From contig NZ_FNTQ01000001.1 in assembly GCF_900105755.1 (NCBI RefSeq), positions 5,394,001 to 5,458,000 on the forward strand: a stretch of DNA of 64,000 nucleotides, given 5' to 3'. Numbering within the stretch: position 1 is the first letter of the stretch; each line of letters opens with the position of its first letter. Positions 23,992 to 33,621 of the stretch are shown here, in pieces. Source of the DNA: Streptomyces sp. Ag109_O5-10. Lineage in GTDB: Bacteria > Actinomycetota > Actinomycetes > Streptomycetales > Streptomycetaceae. The notes beneath the pieces were generated by a model. It made no database searches, was not told where the DNA came from, and saw nothing but the letters and a program-made list of their open reading frames with translations. Made by a program: the position numbers and the translations under genes.

Positions 23992-26211
23992 GTGGCCACG
24001 TTCCTCTACAAGCTCGGCCGGTTCGCCTTTCGGCGACGGCACTATGTCGCCCTCATATGGGTGGCGCTGCTGATCCTCGCCGGCGTCGCCGCCGCCTCCG
24101 CCCCCGCGGCCGGCTCCAGCTCCTTCTCGATCCCCGGCACCGAGGCCCAGAAGGCCTTCGACCTGCTGGACCAGCGCTTCCCCGGCTCCAGCTCCGACGG
24201 CGCCACCGCGCGCGTCGTCTTCAAGGCACCGGCCGGCGAGAAGATGACGGACCAGCTCAACAAGGCGACCGTCAGGAAGACCGAGAAGGAACTGGCCGCC
24301 GGCTCCGAGGTCACCTCCGTCACCGACCCCTACAAGCAGCACGCCGTCAGCAAGGACGGCACGGTCGCCTACGCCTCGGTGCGCTACGACGTCTCCGGCA
24401 CGGAGCTCAAGGACTCCTCCCGCGACGCGCTGGAGGCGGCCGGCCACCACGCCGAGAAGGCCGGGCTGACCGTCGAGGTCGGCGGTGACGCGCTCCAGTC
24501 CGGGGCCGACGCGGGCGGCGCCGGTGAGGTCATCGGTCTCGCCATCGCCGCCGTCGTCCTCGTCATCACCCTGGGCTCCCTGGTCGCGGCCGGACTGCCG
24601 CTGCTGACGGCGATCATCGGCGTGGGCATCGGCGTCTCCACCATCACCGCCCTCGCCAAGACACTCGACCTCGGTGACACCACGTCCACCCTGGCGATGA
24701 TGATCGGTCTCGCGGTCGGCATCGACTACGCGCTGTTCATCGTCTCCCGCTACCGCGGCGAGCTGGCCGAGGGCCGCGACCGCGAGGAGGCGGTCGGCCG
24801 CGCGGCCGGCACGGCGGGCTCGGCGGTGGTCTTCGCGGGCCTCACGGTCGTGATCGCGCTCGCGGGTCTCTCGGTCGTCGGCGTGCCGATGCTGACGAAG
24901 ATGGGCCTCGCGGCGGCGGGCACGGTCGTGGTCGCCGTCCTCATCGCACTCACCATGATCCCGGCGATGCTCGGCTACGCCGGCCGGAAGGTCAGGGCCA
25001 CGGGCGAGAAGCGCCGGACGCACGCCCATGCCACCCCGAAGGACAAGCCCGGCCTGGGCGCCCGCTGGGCGAGCTTCGTGGTCCGCCGCCCGGCGGCCGT
25101 GCTGCTCCTCGGCGTGGCCGGCCTCGGCGCGATCGCCCTCCCGGCCACCCAGCTCGAACTGGGCCTGCCCGACGACGGCTCGCAGCCCACGTCCACGACC
25201 CAGCGCCGGGCCTACGACCTGCTGTCGGAGGGCTTCGGCCCCGGCTTCAACGGGCCCCTGATGATCGTGGTCGACGCCAGGGGCAGTGACGCCCCCAAGA
25301 AGGCGGCCACCAAGGTGGCCGCCGACATCAAGGGCCTCAAGGACGTCGTGACGGTGACCCCGGCGGCGTTCAACCCGGCCGGCGACACCGCGACGATCAC
25401 GGTGATCCCGGACTCCAAGCCGTCCTCGGTGCAGACCGAGGACCTGGTGCACGCCATCCGCGACCAGGGTGCCGACGTCAAGGCCGACACCGGCGCGCGG
25501 GTCCTGGTCACCGGCACCACCGCGATGAACATCGACTTCTCGCAGAAGCTCAACGACGCCCTGGTCCCGTACCTGGCGCTGGTGGTCGGCCTCGCCTTCC
25601 TCCTCCTGATCGCGGTCTTCCGCTCCATCCTGGTCCCGCTGAAGGCGGCCCTCGGCTTCCTGCTCAGCGTGCTCGCCGCGCTCGGCGCCGTCGTCGCGGT
25701 CTTCCAGTGGGGCTGGCTCGGCGGCCTGCTCGGCGTCGAGCAGACCGGCCCGATCATGTCGATGATGCCGATCTTCATGGTGGGCGTGGTCTTCGGCCTC
25801 GCCATGGACTACGAGGTGTTCCTCGTGACCCGGATGCGGGAGGCGTACGTCCACGGCGAGACGCCCGGCCAGGCCGTGGTGAACGGGTTCCGGCACAGCG
25901 CGCGGGTCGTGGCCGCCGCGGCGATCATCATGATCTCCGTCTTCAGCGGCTTCATCACCTCCAGCGAGTCCATGATCAAGATGATCGGCTTCGGCCTCGC
26001 CATCGCGGTCTTCTTCGACGCGTTCGTCGTCCGCATGGCGATCGTCCCGGCCGTCCTCGCCCTGCTCGGCAAGCGCGCCTGGTGGCTGCCGAAGTGGCTG
26101 GACCGGGCGCTGCCCAACGTCGACGTCGAGGGCGAGGGCCTGCGTGCCCTGTCCGGCGAGGCCGCCGCGACCGGCAAGGAGGACGAGGACCGGGAGCTCG
26201 TACGCGTCTGA
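23992..26211 (+). CDS. MMPL family RND-type transporter
   Basis: About 739 residues in two repeats, each with one helix, an extracytoplasmic loop and five clustered helices. The first cluster carries GLAVGIDYALFIVSRYRGEL and the second GVVFGLAMDYEVFLVTRMRE, the Asp-Tyr pairs that form the proton relay in MmpL proteins. The protein probably exports lipids or hydrophobic drugs using the proton gradient. The frame opens at 23941, but GTG 23992 (VATFLYKLGRFAFRRR) has GGGAG at 9 nt and fits the family N-terminus. A TetR gene lies directly upstream. C-terminus ends in an acidic tail. Confidence 0.9.
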   Translation: MATFLYKLGRFAFRRRHYVALIWVALLILAGVAAASAPAAGSSSFSIPGTEAQKAFDLLDQRFPGSSSDGATARVVFKAPAGEKMTDQLNKATVRKTEKELAAGSEVTSVTDPYKQHAVSKDGTVAYASVRYDVSGTELKDSSRDALEAAGHHAEKAGLTVEVGGDALQSGADAGGAGEVIGLAIAAVVLVITLGSLVAAGLPLLTAIIGVGIGVSTITALAKTLDLGDTTSTLAMMIGLAVGIDYALFIVSRYRGELAEGRDREEAVGRAAGTAGSAVVFAGLTVVIALAGLSVVGVPMLTKMGLAAAGTVVVAVLIALTMIPAMLGYAGRKVRATGEKRRTHAHATPKDKPGLGARWASFVVRRPAAVLLLGVAGLGAIALPATQLELGLPDDGSQPTSTTQRRAYDLLSEGFGPGFNGPLMIVVDARGSDAPKKAATKVAADIKGLKDVVTVTPAAFNPAGDTATITVIPDSKPSSVQTEDLVHAIRDQGADVKADTGARVLVTGTTAMNIDFSQKLNDALVPYLALVVGLAFLLLIAVFRSILVPLKAALGFLLSVLAALGAVVAVFQWGWLGGLLGVEQTGPIMSMMPIFMVGVVFGLAMDYEVFLVTRMREAYVHGETPGQAVVNGFRHSARVVAAAAIIMISVFSGFITSSESMIKMIGFGLAIAVFFDAFVVRMAIVPAVLALLGKRAWWLPKWLDRALPNVDVEGEGLRALSGEAAATGKEDEDRELVRV

Positions 26212-26231
26212 CGTACGGCTCGTGACAGACC

Positions 26232-26270
26232 GCCGGTGAGGGTCCGTGGGGACGGGGCGCCCTCACCGGC
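26232..26270 (+). terminator. Terminator after MMPL gene
   Basis: Eleven-base perfect stem GCCGGTGAGGG / CCCTCACCGGC with a 17-base loop, followed by TTCCTCGT, 20 bp after the stop codon. Confidence 0.7.
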
Positions 26271-26321
26271 TTCCTCGTGCACCCCGCGCTTAACCACTCG
26301 CCGCACCTTCCCCCGCCCCGT

Positions 26322-26327
26322 TAGCGT
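26322..26327 (+). promoter_or_regulatory. -10 box for leaderless YbaK gene
   Basis: TAGCGT, 6 nt before ATG 26334. Confidence 0.45.
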
Positions 26328-26333
26328 GCCCCC

Positions 26334-26855
26334 ATGACGACGACAGCCGCCACTGACGCCGATGCCCAGGACTCCGGTGCCCATCCTCGTTTCGCCGCCG
26401 CGCTGGCCGAACTGGGCCTCGGGGAACTGACCTCGCGGGTCCGGCGGTTCCCGGACGCGACCCGCACCGCGGCCGAGGCCGCCGCCGCGGTCGGCTGCGA
26501 GCTGAGCGAGATCTGCAAGTCGCTGATCTTCGCGGCCGACGGGGTGCCGGTGCTGGTGCTGATGGACGGCGCCTCCCGCGTCGACGTGGAACTGGTCCGC
26601 AAGGAACTCGGCGCCGCGCGGGTGACCCGGGCCAAGGCGGACGTCGTACGGGAGACGACCGGGTACGCCATCGGCGGCGTACCGCCCTTCGGCCACCGGA
26701 CCCGCACACGCGTGCTCGCCGACCGGGCGCTGCTCCACCACGACGTGGTGTGGGCCGCGGCAGGCAACCCCCACGCCGTCTTCCCCATCGCCCCCGCCGC
26801 CCTGGTGAAGCACGCCGGCGCCACCGTCGTGGACGTACGCGAGCCCACCGCGTGA
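26334..26855 (+). CDS. YbaK/EbsC family aminoacyl-tRNA deacylase
   Basis: 173 residues, single YbaK/ProRS-associated domain. The conserved CKSLIF (Lys that positions the tRNA acceptor end), then VLVLMDGASRVDVELVRKELGA and GYAIGGVPPFGH loops are all present. Such proteins clear mischarged tRNAs, for example Cys- or Ala-tRNA(Pro); the exact specificity cannot be read here. A TAGCGT box 6 nt before the ATG points to a leaderless message. Confidence 0.85.
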   Translation: MTTTAATDADAQDSGAHPRFAAALAELGLGELTSRVRRFPDATRTAAEAAAAVGCELSEICKSLIFAADGVPVLVLMDGASRVDVELVRKELGAARVTRAKADVVRETTGYAIGGVPPFGHRTRTRVLADRALLHHDVVWAAAGNPHAVFPIAPAALVKHAGATVVDVREPTA

Positions 26856-26878
26856 CCCCGGCGGTCACCGCGGTCCGA

Positions 26879-27145
26879 TCAGTCCCGGCGGCCGGACAGC
26901 AAGCGTGTCGCCACGGCCAGCACCAGCCCGGCCGCGACGAGGTACCAGCCGAGGCGTTCCTGGGGCATCGCCGGTGACCACACCCGCCAGACCGACGGGG
27001 TGAAGGAGTCGGCCTCCAGGTAGTCCGCGTACCTCATGGGCGGCGGGTCGGTCCGGCCGCGCACCCAGAGCAGGACGCCTATGGCGGCACACGTCGCGGA
27101 TATCGCGTACAGGACCGGGGCGCGGTTCGGGACGGCTCTCTTCAC
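26879..27145 (-). CDS. Small two-helix membrane protein
   Basis: 88 residues from GTG 27145, chosen because GAGGAAG lies 5-6 nt upstream; the open frame extends much further but without coding character. Two membrane helices (PVLYAISATCAAIGVLLWV and LGWYLVAAGLVLAVATRLL) flank an extracytoplasmic loop of about 35 residues with PPMRYADYLEADSF and SPAMPQERL. I do not recognise the family. It converges on the YbaK gene and is divergent from the ABC transporter operon. Confidence 0.6.
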   Translation of the reverse strand: MKRAVPNRAPVLYAISATCAAIGVLLWVRGRTDPPPMRYADYLEADSFTPSVWRVWSPAMPQERLGWYLVAAGLVLAVATRLLSGRRD

Positions 27146-27410
27146 GGGTTCTTCCTCGGTGTCGGCGTGGCTGCGCGCGGCCGTTGCGGGCCCTGCCCGC
27201 AGGTTAGGCCACGTTCGACGGCGCCCGGCCCGATCGCCCTTGTGGCGCGGAGGCGTTGCGGCGCCGGGGCCCGGACGGCCGGTCCGCGCACAGGACTTGC
27301 CGTTGCCTTGACGAACCGTTCCTCGAACGTTCAACCGACCACCCGTGCCCGGGCTGTGTGTTCTCCATAAAGTCCCTGGCGGATTGCGGAAGAAGGGACG
27401 CACGGGACTC

Positions 27411-28358
27411 ATGGACACACCGCACGCGGTCCGGGCCCGCGGGATCACCAGGCGCTTCGGTGACGTCGTCGCGCTGGACGCCGTGGACCTCGACGTGACG
27501 CAAGGTCAGATCCACGGCCTGGTCGGGCCGAACGGCGCCGGCAAGACGACGCTGCTCGGCCTGCTGCTGGGGCTGGCCGTGGCCGACGGCGGCCGGCTGG
27601 AGATCCTGGGCACGGCCGTCGAGCGGGCGCTCGCCGCTCCCGACGGCGTCGCCGGCTTCGTGGACGCGCCCGGTCTCTACCCCTCGCTCACCGCCCGGCA
27701 GAACCTCACCGCGCTGGCCGGACTCCGCGGCCAGGACGCGCGGCCGGCCGGGATCGACGACGTGCTCGCCGAGGTCGGGCTCACCGACGTCGCCGACGAC
27801 AGGACCCGCGGCTTCTCCCTCGGCATGCGCCAGCGGCTCGGGCTCGCCGCCGCCCTGCTCACCCGGCCCCGGCTGCTCGTCCTCGACGAGCCCTCCAACG
27901 GCCTCGACCCGGCCGGCAAGAGGCACGTGCACCGCGTCCTCACCCGGCTCGCCGCCGACGGCACCGCCGTGGTGCTCTCCAGCCACCGGATGGACGACCT
28001 GGAGGCGCTGTGTTCCGAGGTCACCATCCTCGCCACCGGCCGCGTCGTCTTCTCCGGCCCGCTGACCAAGCTCGCCGCCGAGAACCGTGAACTCGACTAC
28101 CGGCTGCGCACCTCCGACGCCGAGGCCGCGCGCCGGCTCGCCGCGGACGCGCCCGGCATCCGGATCGTCGACGACACCGGCCTCGGCCTGCGCAGCGACC
28201 CCGACGTGCTGGTCGTACGCGCCCTGGTGCCCGCCCTCGACGAACTCGTCACGGAGGTCGTGCGGTCGGGTGTCGCCGTGCGCGAACTCGCCCCCGTCGT
28301 CTCCCCCCTGGAAGCCGCGTTCCTCGCCCTCACCGAACACCAGGAGACCGGCCGATGA
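27411..28358 (+). CDS. ABC transporter ATP-binding protein
   Basis: 315 residues. Walker A GPNGAGKTT near residue 40, signature FSLGMRQRLGLAAALL near 140, Walker B RLLVLDEPSNGLDP near 157 and the switch His in LSSHRMDDLE near 195, then a 90-residue C-terminal domain as in DrrA/CcmA-type exporters. It energises the permease encoded by the overlapping next gene (ATGA). Together with the exported phosphoesterase 15 bp further on, this looks like a three-gene operon. SD is weak (GGGAC). Confidence 0.88.
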   Translation: MDTPHAVRARGITRRFGDVVALDAVDLDVTQGQIHGLVGPNGAGKTTLLGLLLGLAVADGGRLEILGTAVERALAAPDGVAGFVDAPGLYPSLTARQNLTALAGLRGQDARPAGIDDVLAEVGLTDVADDRTRGFSLGMRQRLGLAAALLTRPRLLVLDEPSNGLDPAGKRHVHRVLTRLAADGTAVVLSSHRMDDLEALCSEVTILATGRVVFSGPLTKLAAENRELDYRLRTSDAEAARRLAADAPGIRIVDDTGLGLRSDPDVLVVRALVPALDELVTEVVRSGVAVRELAPVVSPLEAAFLALTEHQETGR

Positions 28359-29716
28359 CCGTTACGGAGAACGCTCCCGTCACCGGACCCGCTCCGGTCA
28401 CCCGTCGCGTCCCGGTCTCCCGCGGCTACCGCTTCGAACTGGTGAAGCTGGTCTCGCAGTGGCGGATCCGGCTGCTGGTGCTCGCCTGCTGGATCGCGCC
28501 GGGGTTGTTCGTCGCGGGGGTCGGACGGCAGAGCACGCTGCCCGCCGACACGCTCTTCGGGCGCTGGATGCACGCCACCGGGTGGGCCGGGCCGCTGGTG
28601 ATGCTCGGTTTCGCCGGCACCTGGGCACTCCCGCTGCTGACGTCGCTGGTCGCCGGTGACGTGTTCGCCGCCGAGGACCGCCTCGGCACCTGGCGGCACC
28701 TGCTGGTGGCGGTCCGTTCACCCGCGCGGATCTTCGTCGCGAAGTCGCTGGCCGGCCTCACCCTCATCCTGCTGCTGGTGGCCGGACTGGCCGTCTCCAG
28801 CACGCTCGGCGGCCTGGCGTCGGTCGGCGACCAGCCGCTGGTCGGCCTCGACGGCCACCTCCTGTCGCCCGCCGACGCGGCCGGACGGGTCCTGCTCGCC
28901 TGGCTCGCGGCCCTCGCCCCGGCCCTCTCCCTCGCCGCGATCGGACTGCTCGGCTCCGTCGCCCTCGGCCGCTCCCCGATGGGGCTGCTGCTGCCGCCGG
29001 TCGTCGCGCTCGCGATGTCCGTCGCCCAGATGCTGCCGCTGCCCGTCGCGGTGCGCCTCGCCCTCCCCGGCTACGCCTTCACCTCCTGGAACGGCCTGTT
29101 CACCAGCCCCGGGCAGCTCGCCCCGCTGCTCATCGCCGTCGCGGTGAGCCTGGCGTGGGCGGTGCTCGCGACGGTCCTCGCGTATGTGCTGTTCGTCCGG
29201 CGGGACTTCACCACCCCGGCCTACGACGGCTCAGGGCGCCGCGCGTTCACCCTCGGCGTGCTGCCGCTGGCCGCGCTGACCGCCGTCACCGTCGGCGCGC
29301 TCGCCGTGGCCACCCCGTCGACGGGCTCCGGGATCCGGCAGGACAAGGTGCAGAAGTCCCTCGCCACGGTCTTCGGCCACCTCTACCGGCTGCAGACAGA
29401 GCAACTGCACCGGCCCGCCGTCACGGAGGCCCAGCTGAAGGCCACGGCGGCATGCACCAAGAGCGACGGCCGGTCCGCCCAGGAGGGCGCGGGCAACGAC
29501 TGGCGTTGCGTCGTCAGCTGGCACCTCCCCGGCGTCACCGCGGTCACGGGGACGGCGGTCTACCAGCTCGACATCACCTCTGACGGGCGGTTCGTGGCCG
29601 ACGGCGACGGTCCCAAGGAAGTCAACGGCTACTTCCTCGTAAGGACCTCGACCGGCGACGCCCCGAATCCGCTGTGGCAGTTCGACGGCAACGTCGACCT
29701 GCTCGACACCCACTGA
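28355..29716 (+). CDS. ABC transporter permease with extracytoplasmic C-terminal domain
   Basis: 453 residues. About six to seven membrane helices between residues 35 and 325, in ABC-2-like arrangement. After the last helix (LGVLPLAALTAVTVGALAVAT) about 130 residues lie outside the membrane, with two cysteines (TAACTKSDG and DWRCVVSWHLPG) that can form a disulfide and a predicted beta-rich end (VYQLDITSDGRFVADG). Ordinary ABC-2 permeases lack this domain; it may bind the exported substrate or the product of the next gene. ATGA overlap with the ATPase gene. Confidence 0.82.
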   Translation: MTVTENAPVTGPAPVTRRVPVSRGYRFELVKLVSQWRIRLLVLACWIAPGLFVAGVGRQSTLPADTLFGRWMHATGWAGPLVMLGFAGTWALPLLTSLVAGDVFAAEDRLGTWRHLLVAVRSPARIFVAKSLAGLTLILLLVAGLAVSSTLGGLASVGDQPLVGLDGHLLSPADAAGRVLLAWLAALAPALSLAAIGLLGSVALGRSPMGLLLPPVVALAMSVAQMLPLPVAVRLALPGYAFTSWNGLFTSPGQLAPLLIAVAVSLAWAVLATVLAYVLFVRRDFTTPAYDGSGRRAFTLGVLPLAALTAVTVGALAVATPSTGSGIRQDKVQKSLATVFGHLYRLQTEQLHRPAVTEAQLKATAACTKSDGRSAQEGAGNDWRCVVSWHLPGVTAVTGTAVYQLDITSDGRFVADGDGPKEVNGYFLVRTSTGDAPNPLWQFDGNVDLLDTH

Positions 29717-29730
29717 AGGGAAACAGTTCC

Positions 29731-32484
29731 GTGCAGGTAACCCGCCAGCGCCGGATCAACGAGAAGAAGCAGATCCACCTCTTCGGCAGACACGTCGGCC
29801 GCCACACCCTGCTGGTGACGGCGGGCATCGCCGTCGCCCTCGGCGTCACGGGCACCGCGGTCGCCTCGACCTACCAGTTCGGCACCCAGCAGGTCGGCCA
29901 GACCACCGCCAACGGCCAGGTCGTCTCCGCCGACCAGTACATCAACCCCTACGGCACCCGCAGTGTCATCAACGACGGCAAGATCATGTCGTCGGTCGTC
30001 AGCCCGGACGGCAGCCACCTCGCCGCCTCGATCGCGGACGGCGACGCCTCCCTGGTCGTCGTGGACCTGGCGACGGGTCAGGTCACGCAGAAGATCGGCA
30101 CCAACGCGGCCGACAACCTGCGCATCAGCAGCGGCGCGGTCGGCCAGGAAGGGCCGACCTACTCGCCCGACGGCAAGCAGCTGTGGCTGGGGCAGGCGAA
30201 CGGCTACACCAAGTTCACCGTCGACGCCGACGGCACCCTCGCCAACCCGACGGCCGTCACCATCGCGGCCGACGGCTCCAAGCAGGCGCTGGTGGGCGCG
30301 GCCGTGTTCTCCGCCGACGGCTCCACCGTGTACTCCGCGGTCAACGGACAGAACAAGGTGGTCGCCATAGACGCGGCGACCGGCACGATCAAGCAGACCT
30401 GGGCGGTCGGCAACGCCCCGCGCGGCCTCGCGCTCGTCGGCGGCAAGCTCTACGTCAGCAACGAGGGCGGGCGCCCGGCCAAGGCCGGCGACACCACCAT
30501 CAACTCGTACGGCACCAGTGTCGTGGCGAACCCGAAGACCGGCGCCAGCACCACCGGCACGGTCAGCGTCATCGACACCGCGGACCCGTCCGCCGCCGTC
30601 TCCACCGTCGACGTCGGCCTGCACCCGACCGCCGTGTACGCGAGCAAGGGCGCGGTGTTCGTCACCAACACCGCCGACAACAGCGTCTCGGTCATCGACA
30701 GCAGCAAGGACAAGGTCGTCCAGACGATCTCCACCCAGCCGTGGCCCGAGGCGTCCGTCGGCTACGAGCCGAACGCGGTCACCCTCACCGACGACGGCCG
30801 CCTCCTGGTGACGCTCGGCCGTGCCAACGCCGTCGCCGTCTACCGCTACACCTCCGCACAGCAGCCGGCCCGCTACGTCGGCCTGCTCCCCACCGACTAC
30901 TTCCCGTCGGGGATCACCGCCCTCGGCAAGAAGATCGTCGTCGCCAACACCCGCGGCGTCGACGCGCTGCGCCCCGACGCCGCCGGCCACAGCACGCACG
31001 ACACCACGTCGAGCCTCACCCAGTTCACGATGCCGAGCGACCAGGTCGTCAGGTCCGAGACGAACAAGGTGTTCAAGCAGAACGGCTGGACGTCCAACTC
31101 GGTCAAGACCGCCAAGGCCAACAGCCACAAGAAGGCCGTCCCGGTCCCGAAGCGGATCGGCGACCCGTCGACGATCAAGCACGTCTTCCTGCTCGTCAAG
31201 GAGAACCGCACCTACGACCAGGTCCTCGGTGACCTGCCGCAGGGCAACGGAAACCCCGCGCTCACGCAGTTCGGCGAGAACGTCACGCCGAACCAGCACG
31301 CGCTGGCCCAGCAGTTCGGCCTGTACGACAACTTCTACGACATCGGCACCAACTCCGCCGAGGGCCACAACTGGCTGATGCAGTCCGACAACCCGGAGTA
31401 CACCGAGTCGTCGGCCGGCGAGTACACCCGCAGCTACGACACCGAGGACGACGTCCTCGGCCACCAGAAGACCGGGTTCATCTGGACCGGAGCGCAGGCG
31501 GCCGGGAAGTCCGTGAAGGACTTCGGCGAGTTCCAGTCGTACGAGAGCAAGCCGGCCGGGGCGACCTGGCAGAACCTGTACTGCGACAGCAAGAACATGG
31601 CCGCGACCGGGGCCCAGACCGCCTACCCGATCAAGACGGGCTCGGCGATCCCCTCGCTCAACGACGTGTCCGTGCAGGGCTTCCCGCTGTTCGACCTCGA
31701 CGTCCCGGACATCTACAAAGAGCAGATCTGGAAGCAGGACTTCGAGAAGAACGGCCCGGCGAACCTGAACATGTTCTGGTTCTCCGACGACCACACCGGC
31801 GGCCCCGCGAACGCCGCCGCCGAGGTCGCCGACAACGACCTCGCGGTCGGCCGCATGGTCGACGAGATCACCCACAGCAAGTACTGGAAGGACTCGGCGA
31901 TCTTCGTCGTCGAGGACGACTCCCAGGCCGGCCTCGACCACGTCGACGGCCACCGCGCCCCGGTCCAGGTCATCAGCCCCTACGCCCAGCACGGCAAGGT
32001 CGACGACCACTACTACTCGCAGATCACCATGGTCCGCACCGTCGAGCAGATCCTCGGGGTGCACCCGATGAACCAGCTCGACAGCGCGGCCACCCCGATG
32101 TACGGGGCGTTCACCGGCAAGCCGGACGACACGCCCTTCACGGCGGTCCCGAACCGAACCTCGCTGACCCTCGGCGTGAACCCGCAGCCGGCCTGCGGCT
32201 CGGACACCCCGGCGGCCCAGAACCCCCAGGCGGCGGCCGCGCCGACGTCGGTCTCCGTCCCGGCGGCCGAGAAGACGGTCGCGGCACAGTGGCAGACATG
32301 GGCCTCGCACCAGCGGCTGACCGGCAAGAACGCGGTGCCGGACTACGCCAACCCCACCCAGATGAACCGTTACACCTGGTACCAGACCCACAACTGGACC
32401 AAGCCCTACCCCGGCGACAAGAAGATCTACGCGCCGAACGACGTGCCCGGTGCCTACCTCCCGTCCGCGGAGAACGACGGCTGA
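29731..32484 (+). CDS. Exported YncE-type beta-propeller fused to phosphoesterase (alkaline phosphatase superfamily)
   Basis: 917 residues. A basic start with RR and a hydrophobic helix (LLVTAGIAVALGVTGTAVAST, about residues 30-50) direct export. Residues about 70-430 are a seven-bladed YncE-like propeller (SSVVSPDGSHLAASIADGDA, then AIDAATGTIKQTWAVGNAP and similar blades). Residues about 480-800 are a PF04185-type phosphoesterase: HVFLLVKENRTYDQVLGDLP holds the metal-binding Glu-Asn, SAEGHNW, FWFSDDHTGG and AIFVVEDDSQAGLDHVDGHR the other ligands. A Pro/Ala linker and a 70-residue tail follow. Substrate may be a phosphate ester or phospholipid. GTG start has AAGGGA at 9-10 nt and lies 14 bp behind the permease gene. 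Confidence 0.88.
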   Translation: MQVTRQRRINEKKQIHLFGRHVGRHTLLVTAGIAVALGVTGTAVASTYQFGTQQVGQTTANGQVVSADQYINPYGTRSVINDGKIMSSVVSPDGSHLAASIADGDASLVVVDLATGQVTQKIGTNAADNLRISSGAVGQEGPTYSPDGKQLWLGQANGYTKFTVDADGTLANPTAVTIAADGSKQALVGAAVFSADGSTVYSAVNGQNKVVAIDAATGTIKQTWAVGNAPRGLALVGGKLYVSNEGGRPAKAGDTTINSYGTSVVANPKTGASTTGTVSVIDTADPSAAVSTVDVGLHPTAVYASKGAVFVTNTADNSVSVIDSSKDKVVQTISTQPWPEASVGYEPNAVTLTDDGRLLVTLGRANAVAVYRYTSAQQPARYVGLLPTDYFPSGITALGKKIVVANTRGVDALRPDAAGHSTHDTTSSLTQFTMPSDQVVRSETNKVFKQNGWTSNSVKTAKANSHKKAVPVPKRIGDPSTIKHVFLLVKENRTYDQVLGDLPQGNGNPALTQFGENVTPNQHALAQQFGLYDNFYDIGTNSAEGHNWLMQSDNPEYTESSAGEYTRSYDTEDDVLGHQKTGFIWTGAQAAGKSVKDFGEFQSYESKPAGATWQNLYCDSKNMAATGAQTAYPIKTGSAIPSLNDVSVQGFPLFDLDVPDIYKEQIWKQDFEKNGPANLNMFWFSDDHTGGPANAAAEVADNDLAVGRMVDEITHSKYWKDSAIFVVEDDSQAGLDHVDGHRAPVQVISPYAQHGKVDDHYYSQITMVRTVEQILGVHPMNQLDSAATPMYGAFTGKPDDTPFTAVPNRTSLTLGVNPQPACGSDTPAAQNPQAAAAPTSVSVPAAEKTVAAQWQTWASHQRLTGKNAVPDYANPTQMNRYTWYQTHNWTKPYPGDKKIYAPNDVPGAYLPSAENDG

Positions 32485-32499
32485 GCCAAGACCGCCCGC

Positions 32500-32538
32500 G
32501 CACGGGGACCCCGGCCCTCGCGGCCGGGGTCCCCGTGC
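32500..32538 (+). terminator. Strong terminator after the phosphoesterase gene
   Basis: Seventeen-base perfect stem (GCACGGGGACCCCGGCC and its complement) with a five-base CTCGC loop, followed by GTTCT, 15 bp after the stop. Confidence 0.88.
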
Positions 32539-32635
32539 GTTCTGCGGCGCGCCGCCGGGATACCCGGGCGCCGCGCGCCGGGCGGCCCCCGGTACGTCAA
32601 GCTGGCTGCGGAACGTACGAGGACAGGGAGACGTC

Positions 32636-33517
32636 ATGACCGACAAGCTGACCGTGGGCGTGCTGGGCACCGGCATCATGGGCGCCGCGATGGCCCGCAA
32701 CCTCCTGAAGGCCGGACACACCGTCCGCGCGTGGAACCGCACCCGCGCCAAGGCCGAACCGCTCGCCGCCGACGGCGCCCAGGTCACGGACACACCGGCC
32801 GAGGCCGTCGACGGCGCCGACGTCGTCCTGACCATGCTGTACGACGGCGCGACCGCCCTGGAGACCCTGCGCGAGGCCGCCGGATCGCTGCACCCCGGGG
32901 CCGTCTGGGCGCAGTCGACCACCGCGGGCCTCGACCAGATCCCCGCCCTGGCCGCGTTCGCCGCCGAGCACGGCCTGGTCTTCTACGACGCCCCGGTCCT
33001 CGGCACCCGCCAGCCCGCCGAGGCCGGACAGCTCACCGTCCTGGCCGCCGGGCCGCAGCAGGGCCGGCCGACCGTCACGCCCGTCTTCGACGCGATCGGC
33101 GCCCGCACGGTGTGGACCGGCGACGACGGGTCCACGGCCGCCGCGACCCGGCTCAAGCTGGTCGCCAACAGCTGGGTCCTCGCGGCCACGGCGGCCACCG
33201 GCGAGGTGGTCGCGCTGGCCCAGGCGCTCGGTGTGGACCCGCAGAGCTTCTTCGGCCTGATCGCGGGCGGCCCTCTCGACATGGGCTACCTGCGGGCCAA
33301 GGCCAACCTGATCCTCGACGGCCAGCTCACCCCGCCGTCGTTCGCGGTGGCCACCGCCGGGAAGGACGCCCGGCTGATCGTGGCCGCCGGCGCGAGCCAC
33401 GGCGTGCGCCTGGACGTCGCCCAGGCGACCGCCGAACGCTTCGCCCGCGCCGCCGCCCAGGGGCACGCCGACGAGGACATGGCGGCCGCGTACTTCGCCA
33501 GCTTCGAGGACAAGTAG
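32636..33517 (+). CDS. NAD(P)-binding beta-hydroxyacid dehydrogenase family protein
   Basis: 293 residues. N-terminal Rossmann domain with GVLGTGIMGAAMARNLLKAGH (cofactor loop) and WNRTRAKAEPL, whose Arg residues suggest NADP preference. The substrate motif QSTTAGLDQ and the catalytic Lys in RLKLVANSW near residue 178 follow, with an all-helical C-terminal domain. Family members include 3-hydroxyisobutyrate dehydrogenase and imine reductases; which one this is cannot be told. SD AGGGAG lies 6 nt before the ATG. It is set off from its left neighbour by a strong terminator. Confidence 0.85.
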   Translation: MTDKLTVGVLGTGIMGAAMARNLLKAGHTVRAWNRTRAKAEPLAADGAQVTDTPAEAVDGADVVLTMLYDGATALETLREAAGSLHPGAVWAQSTTAGLDQIPALAAFAAEHGLVFYDAPVLGTRQPAEAGQLTVLAAGPQQGRPTVTPVFDAIGARTVWTGDDGSTAAATRLKLVANSWVLAATAATGEVVALAQALGVDPQSFFGLIAGGPLDMGYLRAKANLILDGQLTPPSFAVATAGKDARLIVAAGASHGVRLDVAQATAERFARAAAQGHADEDMAAAYFASFEDK

Positions 33518-33621
33518 CGGGGCGGGCGCCCGCGACGGGCGCGGGCACCGGGGGCCGGGCCGACGTGACGGACCCGGTCCCTGAGGAGCACCCTGGAAGC
33601 AGCGATTCCGGAGGTGGTCCC

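Noticed and set aside
29629..32922. A 1097-codon minus-strand open frame opposite the phosphoesterase gene
   Set aside because: Low-complexity Val/Gly/Asp/Arg translation with no recognisable fold, spanning a strong terminator; antisense shadow.
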